Both the position numbers and the translations under genes were made by a program. Below the pieces are notes generated by a model. The model did no database searches, was not told the DNA's origin, and saw only the letters and a program-made list of their open reading frames with translations. A DNA stretch of 64,000 nt from Delftia tsuruhatensis (GTDB taxonomy: Bacteria; Pseudomonadota; Gammaproteobacteria; Burkholderiales; Burkholderiaceae_C): positions 2,212,501 through 2,276,500 of the forward strand of contig NZ_LR813084.1 of assembly GCF_903815225.1 (NCBI RefSeq), given 5' to 3'. Shown piece after piece: positions 24,292-30,411 of the stretch. Each line of letters begins with the position of its first letter. Position 1 is the first letter of the stretch.

Positions 24292-24349
24292 GCCTAACTG
24301 TTGAGTTCAGCCGCCGTCGCAGGGGGGCGGCTGCAACGAAATGTTAGGC
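24292..24349 (-). repeat. attC site of cassette 1
   Basis: This is a textbook 58-base attC. On the minus strand it runs from GCCTAAC to GTTAGGC with inner arms TTGCAGCCGCC and GGCGGCTGAACTCAA, including the extrahelical bases that set polarity. It overlaps the stop of the cassette gene. Confidence 0.92.
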
Positions 24350-24631
24350 CAGTTTGATACGCCACATTCCACGATAGCCTTCTTCCAGCCAACTCCCCTC
24401 CAAAATAAGTGAACCAGGAAACATGTGGAGGGAAGCCTTCCCCTGAAATCCGACGCCGTGCAACTCAAAATGGCCTTCTCCGTTCGTTGCTCCTTCGTAC
24501 TGCAACCATCTCTTATACTCGTATTCAACGAGGATTCGATCATCTCCCAGCTTGACTACACACGGATAATTCTCCGATGGATCGTTAGAGTGATAAAGTG
24601 TTGTCATGATGCAATTGTTGTAGATCTTCAT
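24344..24631 (-). CDS. Integron cassette 1: small protein of unknown function
   Basis: The 95-residue product (start MKIYNNCIMTTLYHSNDPSE) looks beta-rich, with alternating hydrophobic strands (CVVKLGDDRILVEYEYKRW, then GHFELHGVGFQGKASL) and the end GYRGMWRIKLA. No known family is recognised. AAAAAGGAGG lies five bases before the ATG and the attI core lies just upstream, so this is the first and best-expressed position of the array. A longer frame continues through attI to the intI start but has no ribosome site. Gene and attC spacing are those of a complete cassette. Confidence 0.7.
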   Translation of the reverse strand: MKIYNNCIMTTLYHSNDPSENYPCVVKLGDDRILVEYEYKRWLQYEGATNGEGHFELHGVGFQGKASLHMFPGSLILEGSWLEEGYRGMWRIKLA

Positions 24632-24649
24632 TAATCCTCCTTTTTGATG

Positions 24650-24715
24650 GCCTAACTTAATGTAGGCATGGAACATGCCGCAGACCATATCTGGCGCTTG
24701 CGGTCTAAATTGGCG
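24650..24715 (-). other. Integron attI recombination site
   Basis: A GTTAGGC core (GCCTAAC on the plus strand at 24650-24656) sits between the first cassette and intI, with no attC-like hairpin beside it. This is the expected place of attI. The extent to the right is approximate. Confidence 0.6.
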
Positions 24716-24764
24716 CGAAAAGAACGCGGGAAGGAGCTTGTAGCCAAGCTCTTCGGTATTTGTG

Positions 24765-24780
24765 CTGTTTGAAAATACAG
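24765..24780. promoter_or_regulatory. LexA box before intI
   Basis: CTGTTTGAAAATACAG is a perfect CTG-N10-CAG LexA site, 14 bases upstream of the intI ATG. LexA (SOS) control of integrase genes is established for mobile and chromosomal integrons. The site outlived the gene it controlled. Confidence 0.8.
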
Positions 24781-24794
24781 CACTAAATTTAGCC

Positions 24795-25043
24795 ATGAAA
24801 CCCGCCGCCCCTCCTGTGTTGCGCGCCACACGGTTGCTGGATCAGGTCCGTGAGCGAATTCGTTACAACACTATAGCCTGTGCACCGAACGGGCCTATGT
24901 GCAGTGGGTGCGCGTGTTTGTGAAATGGCATGGTTTTCGGCATCGCGCGACGTGGGGTTGCAGTAGGCCGAGGTGTTTCAGGCCATGCAGGCTAATGAGT
25001 GACGGCTTTCGGACTTTTAGCTGGATGGCGGCTCAGGGTTGTG
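24795..25043 (+). pseudogene. intI: Integron integrase intI, truncated and frameshifted
   Basis: The first 24 codons (start MKPAAPPVLRA, then LLDQVRERIRY) match the N-terminus of integron tyrosine recombinases. One base is missing near 24867. The next frame continues HYSLCTERAYVQWVRVFVKW, HGFRH, the usual HYS-R-T-E-AYV motif. A further shift and stops follow (EVFQAMQANE then TGA). At about 25044 the IS30-family element begins, and nothing of the catalytic domain is found beyond it. The gene is divergent from the cassette array, with the LexA box and attI between, which is the standard integron layout. The integrase cannot be functional. Confidence 0.88.
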
Positions 25044-26260
25044 AATCAACCGGTCGATGCAACACAATGACTGCACTTGGCGCAAGGAGTGCTGGCCATG
25101 AAGCAACGACCACGGATCTACTACACCGAAGCACAGAAGGCGATGATGTGGGATCGCTGGAGCAAGGGCGATACCTTGACCCAGATCGGCAAGCTGTTCG
25201 ATCGGCCACATACCTCCATTCAGAACATCCTGGCTGCAACCGGCGGCATCCGCCCGCCGGCGCGTCATCGGTCCCGATTGGCCCTGACCCTCGCTGAGCG
25301 CGAGGAGATCTCGCGAGCTCTGGCAGCGGGCGAATCCATCCACTGCGTGGCTGCACGCCTGGGACGAGCCGCATCCACCGTCAGCCGTGAGCTTCACGGC
25401 AACGGTGGCAAGAGTTGCTACAGGGCGGCTCGGGCCGACGAAGCTGCCTGGGAGCGTGCACACCGTCCCAAGCCTTGCAAGCTGGCGAGCAATCCAGCCC
25501 TGGCGCAGATCGTGGCGGGCAAACTGCAGCATCAATGGTCGCTGGAACAGATCGCAGGATGGCTTAAACGGACTTACCCGGGGGAAAGGGACTTGCAGGT
25601 GTCGCACGAAGCCATCTATCGCACGCTCTTTGTCCAGACGCGGGGCGCCTTGAAGAAGGAGCTTCTCGAGCATCTGCGGCGCACCAGAGGCATGCGTCGT
25701 TCACGGCACTACACGCAGAAGACCAGCATTCATGGCCGAATCGTCGATGCCGTTCCCATTGCTGAACGCCCAGCCTGTATTGAGGACCGAGCCGTGCCGG
25801 GGCACTGGGAAGGAGGCCTTCTGTTTGGCGATGCTCACAGCCAGATTGCGATCCTGGTGGAGCGACACACGCGCTACGTGATGCTGGTCAAACTGGTGGA
25901 CAAAGACTCGTACACCGTGGCTGCAGCATTGGCCAGGCATGCAAGAAGCCTGCCGCAAGAGCTCTATCGCTTCCTGACCTGGGACCGCGGCTCGGAAATG
26001 GCAGGACACAAGCGCTTCACCTTGGCAACCGACATCCAGGTCCACTTCTGTGACCCGCACCATCCATGGCAGCGGGGCACCAACGAGAACACGAACGGGT
26101 TGCTCAGGCAGTACCTTCCCAAAGGACTTGACCTGTCGGGCTACTCACAAGCGGGTCTGGATGCGATTGCAAGGCAATTGAACCAGCGTCCCAGGAAGAC
26201 GCTGGGGTTCAGAACACCTGCTGAAATGTTTAATGAGTATGTTGCGTTGACCGGTTGAAT
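25044..26260 (+). mobile_element. IS30-family insertion sequence
   Basis: About 1,217 bp are bounded by imperfect inverted repeats of about 26 bases (left AATCAACCGGTCGATGCAAC; right, opposite strand, ATTCAACCGGTCAACGCAAC). It carries one transposase gene. The left flank is intI, but the right flank is not the rest of intI, so a deletion or rearrangement accompanied or followed insertion. Confidence 0.85.
25098..26258 (+). CDS. IS30-family transposase, first catalytic Asp apparently missing
   Basis: The 386-residue protein has the IS30 layout: N-terminal HTH regions (KAMMWDRWSKGDTLTQIGKL, then LTLAEREEISRALAAGESIH), then the DDE domain. FLTWDRGSEMAGHKRFT carries the second Asp, and HPWQRGTNENTNGLLRQYLP carries the Glu. 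The first acidic position, WEGDL in active members, reads WEGGL here, so the protein is probably inactive, although the frame is intact. AAGGAG lies eight bases upstream of the ATG. Confidence 0.85.
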   Translation: MKQRPRIYYTEAQKAMMWDRWSKGDTLTQIGKLFDRPHTSIQNILAATGGIRPPARHRSRLALTLAEREEISRALAAGESIHCVAARLGRAASTVSRELHGNGGKSCYRAARADEAAWERAHRPKPCKLASNPALAQIVAGKLQHQWSLEQIAGWLKRTYPGERDLQVSHEAIYRTLFVQTRGALKKELLEHLRRTRGMRRSRHYTQKTSIHGRIVDAVPIAERPACIEDRAVPGHWEGGLLFGDAHSQIAILVERHTRYVMLVKLVDKDSYTVAAALARHARSLPQELYRFLTWDRGSEMAGHKRFTLATDIQVHFCDPHHPWQRGTNENTNGLLRQYLPKGLDLSGYSQAGLDAIARQLNQRPRKTLGFRTPAEMFNEYVALTG

Positions 26261-26340
26261 CCACCGTCGGAAAGCGTCAGTCGTGCGCCGCTCGGTAGCA
26301 GCTGTTCGTACGAGTGCCCATCATGTCAGTGATACGACAG

Positions 26341-26682
26341 TTAGGCATTCGAGGTTTCTTTCAGCTGGCTAAACCAAGAGGCGATTGTTCGATGGCGAGC
26401 TGAAGGACTAAGCATTCTCAGTGCCAAGAGAAGCTCAGCTACCTCGTCATCTTCACAATATAGATAGGCGAGTGGAACACCTAGTACTTCTGCAATCAGC
26501 CGCGCTGTCTTCACAGGCGGCTCATGTGTCCCTAACTCATACCTGCTGATGCGGGCACGGCTTGATGACTCATCAATGCCGATTAGCACTCCTATTTTTT
26601 CTTGAGGCCACTGCAGGGCTTCACGCCGAGCACGCATGCGGCGTCCTACGACGTTAGATAGCTCCAAGGGTACAGACTTCAT
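26341..26682 (-). CDS. XRE-family HTH regulator
   Basis: The 113-residue protein has one XRE-type helix-turn-helix at about residues 10-70 (MRARREALQWPQEKIGVLIG, then SRARISRYELGTHEPPVKTARLIAEVLGVPLAYLY), followed by a short helical tail. Its stop codon overlaps a GTTAGGC heptamer, the attC core, as in the nearby integron cassettes, but no clear partner arm survives on the IS30 side. Its start faces an AT-rich divergent region and the three-gene membrane operon. It may repress that operon and itself (inference). Confidence 0.8.
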   Translation of the reverse strand: MKSVPLELSNVVGRRMRARREALQWPQEKIGVLIGIDESSSRARISRYELGTHEPPVKTARLIAEVLGVPLAYLYCEDDEVAELLLALRMLSPSARHRTIASWFSQLKETSNA

Positions 26683-26690
26683 GTAGCGAG

Positions 26691-26870
26691 TTTCGTTACA
26701 CTGTGGTAGTCTGTCGTCACGAAAAACGTTACATATATAAGTGATTTATTATTTAATATTTTTGAAATTGGTTGGATATATTTTTATTTTCTTAATGATA
26801 TTTTATGAAAATAAATTTTGGTATTTAAGAATTTGCTTGTGGCTATTTTTATTTTAACATGGAGGATTAG
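26691..26870. promoter_or_regulatory. AT-rich divergent promoter region with an operator-like repeat
   Basis: Near the XRE start lies an imperfect inverted repeat TTTCGTTAC-N16-GTCACGAAA (26691-26724), and CGTTACA occurs twice 33 bp apart. From 26735 to 26860 the DNA is extremely AT-rich, which could bind H-NS-like silencers. A GGAGGA ribosome site precedes the next gene. Confidence 0.45.
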
Positions 26871-27239
26871 ATGGAGTACGAATACAAGGTAATTGACGTG
26901 GCCGATGGAGCGATCAGTTCGCTTTTGCTCGGAGAGGGTCGAATCGAAACAGAAGTTTTGGAGGCCTATATCAATGCCATGGCGTCTGAAGGATGGCGCT
27001 TGGTGTTCATGGAAAAGGTCATGCAAAGGCATCTCGTCGCTGCAGATAGAGAAACCTTGATGGTCACTTTTGAAAGGAGAGTTCCGGAATCCGAGCGCGT
27101 CGCAAGAGCCGCGAGGTGTATTGACGATGTGATTCGTGCAGAAGATGCAGCCAAGCGCAAGGGGCGTGGAGCTGCCGCCGGGGCAGCGGGCATGGTTGCC
27201 GCAGGAGCGGTATTGAGCAATCTACTGAGTGAGGAATAA
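26871..27239 (+). CDS. DUF4177-like protein
   Basis: The 122-residue protein begins MEYEYKVIDV and continues with EAYINAMASEGWRLVFMEK, the pattern of the small DUF4177 family (strand, helix, then EGW-x-LV strand). The C-terminal 40 residues are Ala/Gly-rich (RKGRGAAAGAAGMVAAGAVL) and may associate with a membrane. GGAGGA lies four bases before the ATG. It heads a three-gene operon with a coiled-coil membrane protein and a multi-helix membrane protein. Function unknown. Confidence 0.7.
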   Translation: MEYEYKVIDVADGAISSLLLGEGRIETEVLEAYINAMASEGWRLVFMEKVMQRHLVAADRETLMVTFERRVPESERVARAARCIDDVIRAEDAAKRKGRGAAAGAAGMVAAGAVLSNLLSEE

Positions 27240-27240
27240 A

Positions 27241-27729
27241 TTGGATCTGAACCAAAAAATTGCCGAGAGAAGGGCGCAATTGCAAAAGGAAGAAGCAGCC
27301 CAGGAGGCACGCAAGCGGCAGGAGGTGCTTGAACAGTGGCAAAGGGAGCAAGCCCAAGAGAGGGCGATCAAGGAGTCTGCCGAGAAGGAGGCGGCGCAGA
27401 AGATTCAGGAGATCGAGGCCCAACTGCATGGCACCAAGGAGCAAGTATCAACTGATGCAGCTCCCGTGCTGGATGAGCGAGTAAGCCAGGAGGCCAAGAA
27501 GAAGGTAGATGCACATATCAGCACACTTGCCAACAAAAGATTCACCAAAGGAGAAAACTGGGCATTTGGTCTCCTAATGCTGGGTACCGTCCTTGGGTTC
27601 TTTATTGCGTGGTGGTTTGGCCTGGGAATGCTGATTTGGACTTGCTACTACGTCACCAAGGTCAGCAATCGTCACGAAGCCGAGATCAGGGCCGAGTTGG
27701 CACAAGTTAAAGAAGGGAGCAACGAATGA
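27241..27729 (+). CDS. Coiled-coil membrane protein of unknown function
   Basis: The 162-residue product has a long charged coiled coil (about residues 5-95, with RRAQLQKEEAAQEARKRQEV and EKEAAQKIQEIEAQLHGTKE) followed by two membrane helices (about 112-140, FGLLMLGTVLGFFIAWWFG and LGMLIWTCYYV) and a short charged tail. I chose TTG as the start: it is one base after the previous stop and six bases after GAGG. A GTG four codons upstream overlaps the previous gene and is also possible. Its stop overlaps the next ATG (ATGA). It probably forms a membrane complex with the next protein (inference). Confidence 0.65.
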   Translation: MDLNQKIAERRAQLQKEEAAQEARKRQEVLEQWQREQAQERAIKESAEKEAAQKIQEIEAQLHGTKEQVSTDAAPVLDERVSQEAKKKVDAHISTLANKRFTKGENWAFGLLMLGTVLGFFIAWWFGLGMLIWTCYYVTKVSNRHEAEIRAELAQVKEGSNE

Positions 27730-28355
27730 AGAGGGTTTCAACCGCGATCATGCTTGTGGGCATCGTCATGCTCATCCTCGCCTTAGGCAGCGATGTTGCT
27801 GTTGATGGTATGGGCGGCAGAAGGATCACAAACAACGGCTTGATGCATGACCGCTTGGTCAACATCATTCTGGGCGTGACCTTGATCCTGGGCGGTCTGC
27901 TGCTGAAGCTGTTCGGGGAGAAGCTGTCAGGGCCCTATCTGCAGGCCATTGACCAGTTGCCAGCGAGTGAGTACTTCGCCCGTTGGGCCACGGCCATCCT
28001 GTCCTCTGCCTGTGTGTGGGTGCTGTTGCTCATGTATCTCTGGCCCACGACGAGCGTGGCGGCTGCGCTGTTCGCTGCTATGGCTTGGTGTTCGTTCCTT
28101 CCGCCGGCGACCTATAAGGTGCTCAAGCGGGTCTGGATGGGCACATTGTTGCTGGCGGTGGGAATGGCGGCCTGGCACTTGATCGCCTTGTTCAGCACAG
28201 GTGTCAACGCGTTAACGCTGGGGTTGATATCGGAGGGGGTCTCTCTGATAGGAACGGGACGGTTGCTGCCTTTATTTGCCGTAATGCTCGGAGTGCCTTT
28301 GCTGGTGTCAATCGGAGGTGTCACTTTGTCTGCAATCAAGTCAAAGAGAAATTGA
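27726..28355 (+). CDS. Multi-helix membrane protein of unknown function
   Basis: The 209-residue product has six predicted membrane helices (beginning at about residues 5, 45, 85, 105, 135 and 180), a conserved-looking loop GDVAVDGMGGRRITNNGLMHDRLVN after the first helix, and a short basic tail. Translation is coupled to the preceding gene by a four-base overlap. No transporter motif is seen. The three genes together resemble accessory membrane modules carried on islands, but I cannot name the family. Confidence 0.65.
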   Translation: MKRVSTAIMLVGIVMLILALGSDVAVDGMGGRRITNNGLMHDRLVNIILGVTLILGGLLLKLFGEKLSGPYLQAIDQLPASEYFARWATAILSSACVWVLLLMYLWPTTSVAAALFAAMAWCSFLPPATYKVLKRVWMGTLLLAVGMAAWHLIALFSTGVNALTLGLISEGVSLIGTGRLLPLFAVMLGVPLLVSIGGVTLSAIKSKRN

Positions 28356-28490
28356 TTGGCCATGTTTCTTGTGCTAACCATTCGAAGGGGATTTGCTGAC
28401 TGAATAAGAGTAGCTGTTTAGTTGTTTCCTTGTTGGCCCACCCTGGAGAAATCCTCGGCGGGCTTTATTTTTCTAACAGAAAGGAGTTTT

Positions 28491-28880
28491 ATGCGCGTTT
28501 ATGCGGATTCCCTATCTATTCATGAAGCCTGCGGCCAAGCCCGGTGCACCGAGCTGGATAACTTGATCAGCCTGCGTATTAAAGAGTTGGCCGAATATGA
28601 GGTGGATGACCTGTCCAGTCTCATCAAAATCCTGGTTCTGGCGCCCAGCGACGCATTGACTACTGTTGATGCGGAACTGGGTTTTTCACTTCTTGGTCGC
28701 CATTGCGATGTCGCCGAAAGCCATCGGGAATGGTTCGAGCTGACTCTGGTGCTCAGTGATGACGGCTTCGGTGTCGTGATCTACGTGCCCAAACATGCGG
28801 ATCTTGATCCCCTGCTCACGGCCTATTGCGCCAGCCAAGTGAGGGCCAGATTGACCTGCCCGGTTTCTCCGAGACATTGA
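28491..28880 (+). pseudogene. Hypothetical gene whose 3' end is replaced by an IS
   Basis: The frame starts after AAGGAG and gives 129 residues (start MRVYADSLSIHEACGQARCT, later REWFELTLVLSDDGFGVVIY). From codon 121 the sequence lies inside the IS inverted repeat, so the last nine residues (TCPVSPRH region) belong to the IS end, not to the gene. The original C-terminus is lost. The intact part looks like a small alpha/beta protein of a kind found on integrative elements; no function is known to me. Confidence 0.6.
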
Positions 28881-28916
28881 TTTCTAGGAAGATGGCTCCC
28901 GCCCGGAGAGGAGCCG

Positions 28917-29180
28917 ATGAAGAAGAGTCGATTTTCAGAAGAGCAAATGGTCACGATCCTGCGCGAAGCAGATCGAACGACGGTGGCCGAGGCCGCCAAG
29001 AAGCACAAGGTCAGCGAAGCCACCATCTATGCCTGGCGCAAACACTTCGGCCAGATGGAAGCGGCCGACGTCAAGCGTCTGAAGGCCCTGGAGCTTGAGA
29101 ACAGCCGGCTGAAGAAGCTTCTTGCCGAGCGAGATCTGGACCTCGAGATTCTCAAGGAGATCAACGCAAAAAAATGGTGA
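28917..29180 (+). CDS. IS3-family OrfA
   Basis: The 87-residue protein has the IS3 OrfA layout: HTH (MKKSRFSEEQMVTILREADR, then SEATIYAWRKHFGQM) and a leucine zipper (LKALELENSRLKKLLAERDL). GGAGAGGAGCC precedes the ATG. A run of seven A near 29168 within the overlap with orfB is the likely -1 frameshift site that makes the OrfAB transposase. Intact. Confidence 0.9.
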   Translation: MKKSRFSEEQMVTILREADRTTVAEAAKKHKVSEATIYAWRKHFGQMEAADVKRLKALELENSRLKKLLAERDLDLEILKEINAKKW

Positions 29181-30019
29181 GCCCGTTGGCTCGGCGCGAG
29201 CAACTGGCCTTCGTGCGCGCACGTGGCTTGAGTCTGCGCCGCGCCTGCGGGCTCATCGGCATGTCACGCGCCACGCCCAGTTACGAGTTGCGCTTGCCCG
29301 CCAAGGATGCGCCGGTGCTTGCGGCGATGAAGGAACTGTCGGCCATGTATCCGCGCTACGGCTATCGCCGCATTCGCGTATTCCTGCGTCGCAAGGGCTT
29401 CGAGCTGAGTTGGTCTCGCACGCACAGGCTGTGGCGTCAGGCGGGCCTGCTGGTGCCCCGGAAACGGCCGCGCAAGCGCATCGCATCGCTGCGCCCGCGC
29501 ATCCACACGCCGTTCAAGGCCAACATGGTCTGGGCCTATGACTTCGTCTTCGACACCACGGCCAGCGGTCAGCAGATCAAGTGCCTGACCGTGGTGGACG
29601 AATACACCCGGGAGTGCCTGGCCATCGACGTGGCTGGGGCCATCCGTTCCAAGCGCGTGATCGAGGTGCTTTCGCGGCTGGTCAGCCTGCACGGGGCGCC
29701 GCTGTTCATGCGCTCGGACAATGGCCCCGAGTTCGTCAGCCAGGCGATCCTGGAGTGGATCTCAGCCTCGGGCATTGCCACCGTGCTCAACGATCCCGGC
29801 AAGCCCTGGCAGAACGGCACCGACGAAAGCTTCAACGGCAAGTTCCGCGACGAGTGTCTGTCCATCGAGTGGTTCCGTTCGCGCCGCGAAGCCGCTGCCC
29901 TGATCGAAGCCTGGCGCAATCACTACAACGAGGTACGTCCCCACAGCAGCCTGCAATACTTGACCCCGGCAGAGTTCAAACTCGAACTCCGCAAAGAACC
30001 GCAACCCGCCGTCTTCTAG
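29174..30019 (+). CDS. IS3-family transposase OrfB
   Basis: The 281-residue frame has the HTH_21 region (MYPRYGYRRIRVFLRRKGFE) and the DDE integrase domain: ANMVWAYDFVFDTTASGQQI with the first Asp, RSDNGPEFVSQA with the second, and GTDESFNGKFRDECLSIEWF with the Glu. The end NHYNEVRPHSSLQYLTPAEF is typical of the family. All three acidic residues are present, so this element could be active. It is probably of the IS407/IS51 type, judged from the ends and sequence only. Confidence 0.9.
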   Translation: MVSPLARREQLAFVRARGLSLRRACGLIGMSRATPSYELRLPAKDAPVLAAMKELSAMYPRYGYRRIRVFLRRKGFELSWSRTHRLWRQAGLLVPRKRPRKRIASLRPRIHTPFKANMVWAYDFVFDTTASGQQIKCLTVVDEYTRECLAIDVAGAIRSKRVIEVLSRLVSLHGAPLFMRSDNGPEFVSQAILEWISASGIATVLNDPGKPWQNGTDESFNGKFRDECLSIEWFRSRREAAALIEAWRNHYNEVRPHSSLQYLTPAEFKLELRKEPQPAVF

Positions 30020-30051
30020 GAAAAACTGTCTCGACTAAACCGAGCAGGTCA

Positions 30052-30198
30052 GCGGCTCGTCCAGCGTCAAGGCACTGACCGGCTCGACGGAAGAGGAGCA
30101 GTTCCACTGAAGCGCGGCTGCAGTGAGTCGAACTTCAGGTAGATAGGGGTGAGAAAGCGTCCGGAGCCTTGTGCTTCGGGCGCTTTTTCTTTGCTGGG
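30052..30198 (+). repeat. Right 147-bp direct repeat (orphan aceA 3' end)
   Basis: This copy encodes the last aceA residues ([17 protein letters not shown] and stop) and its terminator but no more of the gene; the IS ends exactly at its first base. It differs from the left copy at eight positions, five of them clustered just after the stop. Too many differences have accumulated for a very recent duplication, and they may come from a second strain's aceA. Confidence 0.9.
30154..30190 (+). terminator. Second copy of the aceA terminator
   Basis: Arms AAAGCGTCCG and CGGGCGCTTT followed by TTTTTC. It now insulates thrS from IS-borne transcription. Confidence 0.75.
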
Positions 30199-30242
30199 GT
30201 TAAAATGGCGCGAGTTTTCAACTGACAAGGGCGAGAAAGGCA

Positions 30243-30293
30243 ATGCTGGTTATGACACCGCGAACTACATCGGAGATGTACACCGGCCGCTAG
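30243..30293 (+). CDS. Threonine-rich leader peptide of thrS
   Basis: A 16-codon frame, MLVMTPRTTSEMYTGR, has four Thr codons (5, 8, 9 and 14) and ends 118 bases before thrS. GAAAGG lies two bases before the first ATG and 11 before the in-frame ATG at codon 4, so either may start it. The Thr-Pro-Arg-Thr-Thr part overlaps strand 1 of an attenuator. Ribosome stalling there under Thr-tRNA shortage would favour transcription into thrS. Coding is inferred from codon content, position and RNA pairing. Confidence 0.7.
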   Translation: MLVMTPRTTSEMYTGR

Positions 30294-30365
30294 CGGCTGG
30301 CGGTTCGCGCCTGCACGAGACTGACTCGACCTTCAAAAAGCGCGGACCCGGCTCCGCGCTTTTTT
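30259..30365 (+). promoter_or_regulatory. thrS transcription attenuator (four-strand leader)
   Basis: Strand 1 CGCGAACT (30259-30266, over Thr codons 8) pairs with strand 2 GGTTCGCG (30302-30309). Strand 2, GGTTCGCGC, also pairs over nine bases (one G-U) with strand 3 GCGCGGACC (30340-30348). Strand 3 pairs with strand 4 TCCGCGC to form an intrinsic terminator with a six-T tail (30335-30365). 1:2 with 3:4 means stop; 2:3 means read-through when the ribosome stalls on Thr codons. This is the classical amino-acid attenuation logic. Confidence 0.75.
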
Positions 30366-30411
30366 GCTTTTTGGGGGATGGCGCGCCCCCTCGAAATATC
30401 TTAGGAATCCC

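Larger units (their letters stand above)
28852..30051 (+). mobile_element. IS3-family insertion sequence at the island's right edge
   Basis: A 1,200-bp element has matching ends: left TGACCTGCCCGGTTTCTCC, right (opposite strand) TGACCTGCTCGGTTTAGTC. It carries orfA and orfB. The left flank (CCAGAT) and right flank (GCGGCT) do not repeat each other, so the expected 3-4-bp target duplication is absent. The right end abuts the duplicated aceA tail to the base, meaning this IS marks a deletion or recombination junction. Confidence 0.9.

Noticed and set aside
14130-30051. Island as an integrative conjugative element or prophage
   Set aside because: No tyrosine or serine integrase apart from the intI fragment, no conjugation, relaxase or phage structural genes were found.
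30199-30242. A six-codon frame MARVFN before the Thr leader
   Set aside because: No ribosome site and no relation to the attenuator strands.
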